A stretch of DNA of 37,145 bases from Pseudomonadota bacterium (GTDB lineage: Bacteria > Pseudomonadota > Alphaproteobacteria > Rhizobiales > Devosiaceae). Under the pieces are notes generated by a model. The model was given only the letters and a program-made list of their open reading frames with translations. It was not told the origin of the DNA and searched no databases. The translations under genes were made by a program, and so were the position numbers. This document shows, piece after piece, positions 30,979 to 37,145 of this stretch. Location of the stretch: contig JAEYXQ010000094.1 in assembly GCA_023431205.1 (NCBI GenBank), positions 1-37,145 on the forward strand, given 5' to 3'. Positions within the stretch are counted from its first letter, which is position 1. Each line of letters begins with the position of its first letter.

Positions 30979-31635
30979 GTGCCCCTGACCCTGCCACCGC
31001 GCCTCGACAGCGAAGCGGCGGTCGCTGCACATCTTGACGCTTTAACTGCCATTGACCCGCTGCTGGTAACGATACGCAACCAGGTTGGCCCGGTTCTGCC
31101 CCGTTTGTACCCCGCTGGCTTTGCCGGAATGGCCCGGGTGATCACCGGCCAGCAGGTGTCCGTCGCCAGCGCCAGCGCCATATGGAACCGTTTCGAACAG
31201 GTGCCCGGGGCGCTGGACCCGGTGACCTATCTGGCGCTCGAGGAGGCCACGGTCCGGGCCGCCGGCCAATCCGGGGCCAAGTTCCGAACGCTCAGGGTTA
31301 TCGCGGAAGCCGTCGGTTCCGGCGAGCTGGATTTCACCCATCTCGAAACCCTGCCGGCAGAAGAGGCGGTTCAATACCTCACTGCGCACAAGGGGATAGG
31401 TCCCTGGACGGCGGAAGTGTACCTCCTGTTCTGCGCCAATCATCCGGACGTGTTTCCCGCCGGTGACCTGGCCTTGCTCAAGGCCGTGCAGCATGGGCTC
31501 ATGCTTGACGCGCGGCCCACGATCAAGGAGATGGTCGCCATCGCCGCTCGTTGGGCGCCGCACCGCTCCGCAGCGGCGCTGCTGTTCTGGCGGCTGTTTG
31601 CCGTGCTCCGCGACCGCGAAGGGATACTGTTGTGA
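30979..31635 (+). CDS. DNA-3-methyladenine glycosylase II-type (AlkA-like) HhH-GPD protein
   Basis: A base-excision repair glycosylase of 218 residues (229 if the ATG at 30946 is used). The helix-hairpin-helix LTAHKGIGPWTAEVYLLF is followed by the catalytic aspartate in DVFPAGDLALLKAV. ITGQQVSVASASAIWNRF is the AlkA-type N-terminal helix. It removes alkylated purines from DNA. GTG at 30979 avoids overlapping the gluQ start; the ATG at 30946 has a distant GGAG and would overlap it by 16 bases. No LexA or Ada box was seen. The stop overlaps the esterase start by four bases (GTGA), so the two are coupled. Confidence 0.87.
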   Translation: MPLTLPPRLDSEAAVAAHLDALTAIDPLLVTIRNQVGPVLPRLYPAGFAGMARVITGQQVSVASASAIWNRFEQVPGALDPVTYLALEEATVRAAGQSGAKFRTLRVIAEAVGSGELDFTHLETLPAEEAVQYLTAHKGIGPWTAEVYLLFCANHPDVFPAGDLALLKAVQHGLMLDARPTIKEMVAIAARWAPHRSAAALLFWRLFAVLRDREGILL

Positions 31636-32294
31636 CCGCCAAACTCTCCGGCCCGATGCTGTTGCCCAAATCCGGCGCCCAGCCCACCATGGCCGTGGTG
31701 CTGCTGCACGGCTATGGCAGCGACGGCAACGACCTGATCGGGCTTGCGCCCTATTGGCAGGACCTGCTGCCCGAGGCGCTGTTCGTGGCCCCGAATGCGC
31801 CCGAGCCGTGCCAGATGATCGAGAGCGGCTACCAGTGGTTCGACGTCGCCTTCGACGGCGATCGGCTGGCGAGCCGGCAGACGGGTGTCGAGACGGCACG
31901 GCCAGTGCTGATGGCGTTTCTCGAGGCGATGTGGGCGCAAACCGGGGTCACCCCGGAGCGCACGCTGCTGGGTGGCTTCAGCCAGGGCGCAATGATGGCG
32001 CTCCACACCGGGTTGTCGATGGAGCGGCCGCTCATGGGAGTGCTGGCGTTTGCCGGAGCTTTCCTGCCACCGCAAAATTTCGGCACCCAGCCCTACGCCA
32101 GGTCGCCGGTCTGCATCATCCATGGCGACCTGGACGATGTGGTCGAGCCGGCACGGTCGGTGGAAGCCGATGCGGCACTGCGGGCGGGTGGCTACGATGT
32201 CAGCTATCATGTGAGCACCGCTACGGGCCACTCGATTGCGCCCGACGGGCTGGCCTTTGCCACCGAGTTCATCCGCCGCGTAGCCGGCAAATAA
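31632..32294 (+). CDS. Alpha/beta-hydrolase, carboxylesterase/phospholipase type (GTG start)
   Basis: A 220-residue serine hydrolase of the LysoPL / dienelactone-hydrolase type. The oxyanion region is LLHGYGSDGNDL, the nucleophile S117 is in GGFSQGAMMA, the acid is D168 or D169 in HGDLDDVV, and H200 is in TATGHSI. There is no signal peptide, so it acts in the cytosol on a small ester that cannot be named. The start overlaps the glycosylase stop (GTGA). Co-translation with a repair enzyme does not by itself suggest a shared role. Confidence 0.88.
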   Translation: MTAKLSGPMLLPKSGAQPTMAVVLLHGYGSDGNDLIGLAPYWQDLLPEALFVAPNAPEPCQMIESGYQWFDVAFDGDRLASRQTGVETARPVLMAFLEAMWAQTGVTPERTLLGGFSQGAMMALHTGLSMERPLMGVLAFAGAFLPPQNFGTQPYARSPVCIIHGDLDDVVEPARSVEADAALRAGGYDVSYHVSTATGHSIAPDGLAFATEFIRRVAGK

Positions 32295-32348
32295 CGCCGT
32301 TCCCCCCGCTTCACAGCCTCGACACAAAGCGCGTAGTATAAGCGCGCT

Positions 32349-32387
32349 ATGGACGTACTCGATTCCCTCTCCGGGAGCCTCAAGTGA
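32349..32387 (+). other. Candidate 12-codon upstream reading frame (leader peptide)
   Basis: ATG at 32349 opens MDVLDSLSGSLK, and its TGA overlaps the GTG start of the HNH gene (GTGA). The HNH ribosome-binding site lies inside it. It has no clear Shine-Dalgarno of its own and may be chance. Confidence 0.3.
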
Positions 32388-32941
32388 CCATCCATGTGTC
32401 GCCTGAGGCGTGTCCCGCACTTGTGCTGAACGCGGACTATCGGCCGCTCAGCTATTACCCACTGTCATTGTGGTCCTGGCAGGATGCGATCAAGGCGGTT
32501 TGCCTGGAACGGGTCAATATCGTCTCCTACTACGACACCGTCATCCGCTCCCCCAGCTTTGCCATGCAGCTGCCGAGCGTGGTGTCGCTGAAGGACTATG
32601 TGAAGCCGGCCCGGCACCCTGCCTTCACCCGCTTCAACGTGTTCCTGCGCGATCGCTTCCAGTGCCAGTATTGCGGGTCCAGGGACGACCTGACCTTCGA
32701 TCATGTGATCCCCCGCTCAAAGGGCGGGCAGACCACCTGGGAGAACGTCGTCGCCGCCTGTGCGCCGTGCAATCTCAGGAAGGCCAACCGGCTGCCGAGC
32801 GAGATCAGGATGTTCCCGCACCAGCGGCCGTATCACCCCACGGTGCAGGACCTCCACAACAACGGCCGGGCGTTCCCGCCCAATCATCTGCACCGCAGCT
32901 GGCTCGACTACCTCTACTGGGACATCGAGCTCGAACCCTGA
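32384..32941 (+). CDS. HNH endonuclease family protein (GTG start)
   Basis: A 185-residue protein with an N-terminal region LVLNADYRPLSYYPLSLWSWQDAIKAV, common to a conserved alphaproteobacterial family, and a C-terminal HNH domain. The zinc pairs are CQYC (94-97) and CAPC (126-129), and the catalytic part is DHVIPRSKGG (D106, H107) with N121. It cuts or nicks DNA by family; the target is unknown. It is widely conserved as a single gene and not linked to phage here. GTG at 32384 has GGGAG six bases upstream. It converges with dsbB across two bases. Confidence 0.87.
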   Translation: MTIHVSPEACPALVLNADYRPLSYYPLSLWSWQDAIKAVCLERVNIVSYYDTVIRSPSFAMQLPSVVSLKDYVKPARHPAFTRFNVFLRDRFQCQYCGSRDDLTFDHVIPRSKGGQTTWENVVAACAPCNLRKANRLPSEIRMFPHQRPYHPTVQDLHNNGRAFPPNHLHRSWLDYLYWDIELEP

Positions 32942-32943
32942 GG

Positions 32944-33453
32944 TCAGGCGCGGTTGCGACGGACCTGAGCGACCATCGACATCGCCAGCAGTGCCACGAT
33001 TGCGAGCGAAATCAGGGCGTTGTAGCCGGCCAGTGAAAGGCCGAGGAAGCGGAACTGCACCACGTCGCAGCCGACGATGTGAACGTCGTTGAGGTTGTTC
33101 AGGGAGTCGAAGCTGAAGCCTTCGCCGACGCCGGTGCAGGCGGTCGGGCCGGGCCAGAAGCCCCATTCCACGCCGGCATGGAAGGCGCCCATATAGGTGC
33201 CCCAGACAAAGATGGCGGTCACGACGGCCATGGCGATGTACCAGACCGCCAGCGGCAACCGGTTCCAGAGCAGCAGAACCAGGGCCAGGATTGGCAGGCC
33301 CCAGTAGTAGGGCTGGCGCTGCTCGAGGCAGAGTTCGCAAGGGACCAGGCCGCCGATGACCTGCGAGCCGAGCGCGCCGAGAATGGTGGCGAGGCCGAGA
33401 AGGAAGGCGGCGCCGGCGGCGAGCTTGTCGGTGGGGAGAGAACGCTGGGCCAT
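32944..33453 (-). CDS. dsbB: Disulfide bond formation protein DsbB
   Basis: A 169-residue four-helix inner-membrane protein that re-oxidises DsbA and passes electrons to quinone. The first redox pair is VPCELC (C39, C42), beside LEQRQPYY, which contacts quinone. The second pair is C106 (TACTG) and C129 (VGCDVVQF) in the periplasmic loop. Helices are at about 11-31, 52-66, 71-90 and 138-163. The start is at an ATG beginning MAQRSL. It is the last of the gene run OMP, DUF72, dsbB on this strand, with 78 bases before it. Confidence 0.9.
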   Translation of the reverse strand: MAQRSLPTDKLAAGAAFLLGLATILGALGSQVIGGLVPCELCLEQRQPYYWGLPILALVLLLWNRLPLAVWYIAMAVVTAIFVWGTYMGAFHAGVEWGFWPGPTACTGVGEGFSFDSLNNLNDVHIVGCDVVQFRFLGLSLAGYNALISLAIVALLAMSMVAQVRRNRA

Positions 33454-33531
33454 TGGGGCTAGTCCGGTGTGACGCTGCTGGCAGCGATAGCGAGAGGCGC
33501 GGGTGAAAACCAGAGCGGAACGGCGATGTGA

Positions 33532-34359
33532 TCAGTCGCCGGGCAGGGTGATGCCCGCTGCCTGGCGCAGGGCGATGGCGTTGGCGGGAGCGTGCAGTTT
33601 ATCCTCGTGGACGAAGTAGGCGAAGACGTCGCGGCCGGCGCCGGCCCAGGTCCGGACCGTTTGTGCCCAATCGGCAATATCGGCTTCGGTGTAGCCCGCC
33701 GCGTCGGGCCGGGCGGGACCCTGCAGGCGGCAATAGGCGAAATCGGCGGTGAGATCGCGGCGGGGATTGTCGGCCGTGTCGGCGATGACGCGGGCGACAT
33801 TGTGGGTCCGGAACAGATCGTCGGCTTCGGGTGTGTCGAAACTCGGGTGGCGGGTTTCGACGGCGTGGCGGATGGTGGTGACGCCGGTCGTGTCGAGGAA
33901 GGGCGGGGTCTTGAGCCGGCCATCGGCCTCCCCGGCAAGGGCGAGGTAGGCCTCGGGGGTTTTTGGCAGCAGGTCGAGGAAGGCGGAGAAGGTCTCGGGC
34001 TTGAAGCCGAGGTTGGGCGGCAACTGCCAGATGAAGGGGCCGAGCTTTTCACCCAGGGCAAGGGGGCCGGAGGCGAAGAAGTTGGCGAGCTCCTGGCGGC
34101 AGTCCTTGAGCCGTTTGATATGGGTAACGAGCTGCGGGCCCTTGATCGAGAAGACGAAGCCGTCGCGGGCTTCGCCGGCCCATTTGCGGAAGCTGTCGGG
34201 CTTCTGGGTGGCGCGGAAGGTGGCGTTGATCTCGATGCTGCCGAGGCGCTCGCTGGCGTAGGCGAGTTCCTTCTTCTGCACCAGCCCGGCGGGGAAGAAC
34301 GTGCCCCGCCATGGCTCATAGACCCAACCGGCGGTTCCGGTGCGAATCTGCCCTGGCAT
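33532..34359 (-). CDS. DUF72-domain protein (YecE-like)
   Basis: A 275-residue TIM-barrel-like DUF72 protein. The signature pieces are GTAGWVYEPWRGTFFP at 8-23, SIEINATFRATQ, FSIKGPQLVTHIKRL, LGPFIWQLPPNLGF and DVFAYFVHEDKLHAPANA. The family has no established biochemical role. The ATG at 34359 has a GGGAAG-type site about eight bases upstream. It lies 27 bases downstream of the outer-membrane protein gene. Confidence 0.9.
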   Translation of the reverse strand: MPGQIRTGTAGWVYEPWRGTFFPAGLVQKKELAYASERLGSIEINATFRATQKPDSFRKWAGEARDGFVFSIKGPQLVTHIKRLKDCRQELANFFASGPLALGEKLGPFIWQLPPNLGFKPETFSAFLDLLPKTPEAYLALAGEADGRLKTPPFLDTTGVTTIRHAVETRHPSFDTPEADDLFRTHNVARVIADTADNPRRDLTADFAYCRLQGPARPDAAGYTEADIADWAQTVRTWAGAGRDVFAYFVHEDKLHAPANAIALRQAAGITLPGD

Positions 34360-34386
34360 GCGCGCTCTTCCCGATGGTGGCTCCGG

Positions 34387-35064
34387 CTAGAACTTGTAGT
34401 TCACTCCGGCGCGGATGACACTGAAGTTCTGCGTCACGTCCAAGCTCCCGGCGGCGCCCAGATTGTAGGGCTGAGTGCCGAGATTGACGTACAGGTACTC
34501 GGCCTTGATCGAGATGTTCTCTGTGGCCTTGGCCTCTAGGCCGGCCCCGAGGGTCCAGCCGTAGTGGGTGTTGGACTGGGAGGTCACCACATTGGCGGCG
34601 TCGGTGACACTGGCAGTGCCGCGGCCATAGGCGAAGCCGCCGGTGACGAAGGGCATGACCGAACCGAAGCTCATGCCGCCGCGGGCCCGGACGGTGCCGA
34701 AGAAGTCGGTAGACGCCTTGAAGGTGCTGCCGCCCCCGATGGGTTCGGAATAGCCGATGGCGGAGTATTGCAGATCGGTTTCCGCGCCGATGACGAAGCC
34801 GCCCATGTCGGCATTGTAGCCGGCGGTGGCGCCGATGGTGAAGCCACCGGCATTGGTGTTGGTCTGCGGTCCACCGCCGGTGGTCTGGCGGGTGAAGGAA
34901 CCGAAGCCGTAGCCGCCGGCCACGCCGGCATAGAAGCCGGACCAGCTGGTGGCCGGGCTCGGCGAATACATCGGGCTGGCGCCACTGTTCCAACCGAGAT
35001 CGGCAGCAGCAGCGGTGGAGGTCAGCAGGGTCGCGGCGGACAGAAGCAGGAGAGCGCGCTTCAT
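34387..35064 (-). CDS. Outer-membrane beta-barrel protein, Omp25/Omp31-like
   Basis: A 225-residue barrel protein. MKRALLLLSAATLLTSTAAA is a Sec signal (about 21 residues). The mature part starts with a flexible segment and WSGFYAGVAGGYGFG, which opens the eight-stranded barrel of the Omp25/31 class. YGWTLGAGLEAK and NISIKAEYLYVNLG are the conserved late strands, and the final strand ends in VNYKF with the C-terminal phenylalanine needed for BAM insertion. AGGA lies six bases before the ATG at 35064. Upstream DNA holds a candidate CtrA half-pair. Confidence 0.92.
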   Translation of the reverse strand: MKRALLLLSAATLLTSTAAAADLGWNSGASPMYSPSPATSWSGFYAGVAGGYGFGSFTRQTTGGGPQTNTNAGGFTIGATAGYNADMGGFVIGAETDLQYSAIGYSEPIGGGSTFKASTDFFGTVRARGGMSFGSVMPFVTGGFAYGRGTASVTDAANVVTSQSNTHYGWTLGAGLEAKATENISIKAEYLYVNLGTQPYNLGAAGSLDVTQNFSVIRAGVNYKF

Positions 35065-35114
35065 CTCGGTCCTCGTTTGGTCAGTGGGCTTTGCCGCAAA
35101 TTGCGACGGACACC

Positions 35115-35129
35115 TTAACGGGCCGGTAA
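35115..35129. promoter_or_regulatory. Candidate CtrA box upstream of the outer-membrane protein gene
   Basis: TTAA-N7-GTAA (minus strand TTAC-N7-TTAA) differs by one base from the CtrA consensus TTAA-N7-TTAA. It lies 51-65 bases upstream of the ATG. Confidence 0.3.
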
Positions 35130-35202
35130 GGAACACGGTTAACGCGCGTGTTTGCCCCCGCTGTGAAACGCGGAAGACTGCCAGCGCTGGATGTGGAAAG
35201 GG

Positions 35203-35286
35203 TGGTGCCCCCCGTCAGACTCGAACTGACATGCCTCGCGGCGGAGGATTTTGAGTCCTCTGCGTCTACCATTCCGCCAGAGGGGC
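35203..35286 (-). tRNA. tRNA-Leu (anticodon CAA)
   Basis: 84 bases including an encoded CCA. The acceptor GCCCCTC pairs with GGGGGGC (one wobble). The D arm is GCGGAATGGTAGACGC. The anticodon stem GAGGA / TCCTC has the loop CTCAAAA, so the anticodon is CAA, reading UUG. The long variable arm (13 bases, GCC-GCGA-GGC) is typical of class II leucine tRNA. The T arm is GTCAG-TTCGAGT-CTGAC. No intrinsic terminator is obvious beyond the CCA end. Confidence 0.95.
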
Positions 35287-35353
35287 ACGAGGGCGTGTCT
35301 AGTCGAATTCGGGGCAATGCGGAAGCGGGAATTGCAGTAGCGCCGCGGAGCGG

Positions 35354-35382
35354 TTGACCGCGGTTTGGTGCAGGTCTAGAGG
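35354..35382 (+). promoter_or_regulatory. Candidate promoter for the MATE gene leader
   Basis: TTGACC (35354-35359), 17 bases, then TAGAGG (35377-35382). The -35 equals the one at the LexA-controlled promoter; the -10 is weak. A start near 35389 would give a leader of about 139 bases that contains the structured element below. Confidence 0.45.
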
Positions 35383-35425
35383 GTGTCGCGATCTCTCCAG
35401 CCCGCCCGTGCCCGACCAGCCAGCA

Positions 35426-35510
35426 TTCCCGCAAGGGAAAGTGAATTGGTCCGGCAGCCGCTCCGAACCTGGGGCGTTGCTGCCTTCCGAGGCTTGAGGC
35501 AAGCGGACCA
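35426..35510 (+). ncRNA. Structured 5' leader with a coaxial three-way junction, upstream of the MATE gene
   Basis: A first hairpin, TTCCC-GCAA-GGGAA (35426-35439), has a GNRA loop. Then comes a three-way junction: P1 TGGTCC / GGACCA (35447-35452 with 35505-35510), P2 GGCAGC / GCTGCC (35453-35458 with 35479-35484) continued by CGCTCC / GGGGCG (35459-35464 with 35471-35476, two-base bulge), and P3 GCTTG / CAAGC (35492-35496 with 35500-35504). No bases separate P1 from P2 or P3 from P1. Loop CCT of P2 is complementary to loop AGG of P3. One P2 pair is G-T on the plus strand and would be a mismatch on the minus strand, which supports this orientation. It ends five bases before the GGAG ribosome-binding site. 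No known riboswitch class was recognised. Confidence 0.5.
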
Positions 35511-35527
35511 GAACTGGAGTTTACCGC

Positions 35528-36883
35528 ATGACCCGTACCGAACGCCCACTGTGGCAGCGGTTCAGCATCTTCCTTGTGCCTCTGATGGCGTCCAACATCC
35601 TGCAGGCGATGTCGGGGACCATCAACTCGATCTTCATCGGGCAGATGATCGGGGTGGAGGCGCTGGCGGCCACAGCCACCTTCTTTCCCATCATGTTCTT
35701 CCTGATGAGCTTCATCATCGGGCTGAGCGCGGGTGCCACCATCCTGATCGGCCAGGCCTGGGGCGCCGGCAACGTTCAGCGCGTCAAGGAGGTGGCCGGC
35801 ACCACGCTGACCGCCACGATCGCCCTGGGGCTGGTGGTCGCCGTGATCGGCGCGATCTGGACCGACGAGATCATGGCGCTGCTCGGGACGCCCGAGAACA
35901 TCCGCGACATGGCAGTGGGCTACGGGCGGATCGTGCTGATCGGCATGCCCGGGTTCTTCATCTTCCTGGTCGTGACCTCGGTGCTGCGCGGTGTCGGCGA
36001 CACGGTGACGCCGTTGTGGTCGCTGATCCTGTCGCTGGTGGTGGGTGCCGTGCTGACCCCGGCGCTGATCCAGGGCTGGTTCGGCCTGCCGCAGCTTGGC
36101 GTCAACGCCGCCGCCTGGGCGTTCATCGCCGGGTTCCTGTCGGTGCTGGTGTTCCTGTTCGTCTATATGCGGGCGCGCAAGATGCCGCTGGCGCCGGACA
36201 TGGTGCTGCTCCGGGCGCTCACGCCGGACTGGAAGCTCCTGGGACTGATCCTCAAGCTCGGCATTCCCGCCGGACTGCAGATGGTGATCTCCTCGATCGC
36301 CGGCATCGTGGTGATCGGGCTCGTCAACCGCTTCGGCTCGCAGGCCACCGCCGCCTATGGCGCGCTCGGGCAGGTGATGAGCTATGTGCAGTTCCCGGCC
36401 ATGTCGATCGGCATCGCCACCTCGATCCTGGGAGCGCAGGCGATCGGCGGGCGGCGTACCAGTGAACTGGGCGCCATCACTCGCACGGCGCTGGTGCTGA
36501 ACCTGATCATAACCGGCGGCCTCGTGGTGCTGGCCTACCTGTTCAGCGAGAACCTGGTGCGCCTGTTCATCACCGATCCGGAGGTGATCGCGCTCACCGA
36601 GAACCTGCTCTACGTGGTGCTGTGGAGCATCGTGTGCTTCGGCTGGGGCGTGGTGTTTTCGGGCATGATGCGCGCCAGCGGCATGGTGTATGCGCCGATG
36701 GTGCTGGCGCTCGCCTGCATCCTGCTGATCGAGATTCCCGGCGCCATCTGGCTGAGCGGCACCAGCCTCGGCCTCACCGGCATCTGGATCGCCTATGCGG
36801 CAAGCTTCACCGCCATGCTGGTGCTGCAGGGGGGCTGGTACCAGTTCGTGTGGAAGCGGAAGCCGATCGTGGCGCTGGTGTAG
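35528..36883 (+). CDS. MATE-family efflux transporter
   Basis: A 451-residue inner-membrane transporter with twelve predicted helices in two six-helix halves. The N-half has PLMASNILQAMSGTINSIFIGQMIG and IGLSAGATILIGQAWGAGN, where the IGQAxGA motif is typical of NorM/DinF-like MATE proteins. The C-half repeats it at GIATSILGAQAIGGRR. It exports cationic or other small toxic compounds using a sodium or proton gradient; the substrate cannot be named. GGAG lies eight bases before the ATG. The leader ahead of it is strongly structured, so expression may be controlled at translation. Confidence 0.92.
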   Translation: MTRTERPLWQRFSIFLVPLMASNILQAMSGTINSIFIGQMIGVEALAATATFFPIMFFLMSFIIGLSAGATILIGQAWGAGNVQRVKEVAGTTLTATIALGLVVAVIGAIWTDEIMALLGTPENIRDMAVGYGRIVLIGMPGFFIFLVVTSVLRGVGDTVTPLWSLILSLVVGAVLTPALIQGWFGLPQLGVNAAAWAFIAGFLSVLVFLFVYMRARKMPLAPDMVLLRALTPDWKLLGLILKLGIPAGLQMVISSIAGIVVIGLVNRFGSQATAAYGALGQVMSYVQFPAMSIGIATSILGAQAIGGRRTSELGAITRTALVLNLIITGGLVVLAYLFSENLVRLFITDPEVIALTENLLYVVLWSIVCFGWGVVFSGMMRASGMVYAPMVLALACILLIEIPGAIWLSGTSLGLTGIWIAYAASFTAMLVLQGGWYQFVWKRKPIVALV

Positions 36884-36945
36884 CAGGGGCGCCTCCGGGC
36901 GTGCAGCTTTGTCCGCCGGGGTCACCGTCGGTTGCGGAGAGGAGC

Positions 36946-37010
36946 GGGGCCCCGAGGCGGATGCCGCCTCTGGAATAAATAATAGTGAGACGTCACCGCC
37001 TCGGGGCGCC
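36946..37010 (+). terminator. Long inverted repeat with an alternative hairpin, after the MATE gene
   Basis: The arms 36946-36960 and 36996-37010 match at 14 of 15 positions around a 35-base AT-rich loop, and GGGATTTTAG follows. Within the left arm GAGGCGG (36954-36960) can instead pair with CCGCCTC at 36964-36970, only three bases away, so two folds compete. It may be the MATE terminator, or a leader of a gene beyond the window. The remaining 135 bases to the end hold no recognised gene. Confidence 0.45.
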
Positions 37011-37145
37011 GGGATTTTAGAACGGGGTGCGACGACTCCATTTCGGACAGGGGGATGGAAGTGTTCATCCTCGCCGAACCTGAGCGGACCACCCTCGAGC
37101 CCAGGGAAAGAGCGACCTCCCCCTGCCCGGCCGTCCTTCCGCCAC

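Noticed and set aside
35431..35460. Cobalamin riboswitch (GGGAAAGTGAATT looks like part of a B12 box)
   Set aside because: The conserved CCCGC-ACTGT block and the rest of the box are missing, and the segment takes part in the three-way junction.
35447..35510. Signal-recognition-particle RNA on the minus strand (GGAAGGCAGCAACG resembles the SRP tip)
   Set aside because: The tip would have a six-base loop instead of the GGAA tetraloop, the outer arms do not form the long SRP rod, and one helix pair works only on the plus strand.
36922..37068. A 48-codon frame on the minus strand (starts MNTSIPLSEMESSHP)
   Set aside because: No proper ribosome-binding site, basic low-complexity tail, and it crosses both arms of the inverted repeat; probably chance.

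Overview
The window looks like a chromosomal core segment of an alphaproteobacterium of the order Hyphomicrobiales (Rhizobiales). The high G+C (roughly two thirds by eye) and Devosia-like proteins suggest that group, but the genus cannot be settled from sequence alone. Supporting clues are ftsEX beside a divergent zinc-ribbon/cpdR pair, the hisC-tyrC block next to DUF2125 and a ChaC-type protein, CcrM-type GANTC sites, an alphaproteobacterial GAAC-N7-GAAC LexA box, and an Omp25/31-like porin. No phage, transposase, CRISPR array or genomic island is visible. Coding density is very high and most genes are housekeeping.

Layout. 1-2.4 kb: two tandem chemotaxis receptors, the first cut by the window edge. 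2.5-8.5 kb: isoprenoid genes (ispG, ispA), a MOSC and a YbaK protein, mtgA, rpmF and fumC. 8.5-12.3 kb: small accessory genes (VOC protein, membrane protein, GNAT, glyoxalase II, methyltransferase). 12.3-14.4 kb: hisC-tyrC with overlapping stop and start. 14.4-18 kb: two envelope or secreted proteins of unknown function, a ChaC enzyme, a small gene behind a textbook LexA-controlled promoter, and plsC. 18-21.2 kb: ftsE-ftsX diverging from a zinc-ribbon membrane protein and cpdR across a palindrome that carries two CcrM sites. 21.2-25.6 kb: lysA, a second ChaC and argH, with tlpA diverging from argH. 25.6-30 kb: two small motility-type genes diverging from a membrane diguanylate cyclase, cobalamin adenosyltransferase, a HIG1 protein, and a LysR regulator diverging from an SDR-type reductase. 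30-35 kb: gluQ, an AlkA-type glycosylase with an esterase, HNH nuclease, dsbB, DUF72 and an outer-membrane protein. 35.2-37.1 kb: tRNA-Leu(CAA), a structured leader, a MATE transporter and a switch-like inverted repeat.

How parts work together. IspG and IspA are steps of one route: the MEP pathway makes the C5 units and IspA condenses them to farnesyl-PP for undecaprenyl and quinone lipids; MtgA uses lipid II built on that carrier. FtsEX (division) and CpdR (CtrA turnover) share an intergenic region and may share cell-cycle timing. DsbB and TlpA both act in periplasmic thiol chemistry.

The most interesting non-coding signals are (i) a coaxial three-way-junction RNA ending five bases before the MATE ribosome-binding site, with strand-specific support; (ii) a perfect GAAC-N7-GAAC operator overlapping the -10 of a small unknown gene; (iii) a 24-bp GANTC palindrome upstream of ftsEX; and (iv) a mutually exclusive hairpin pair after the MATE gene. 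I found no large undescribed multi-gene system.
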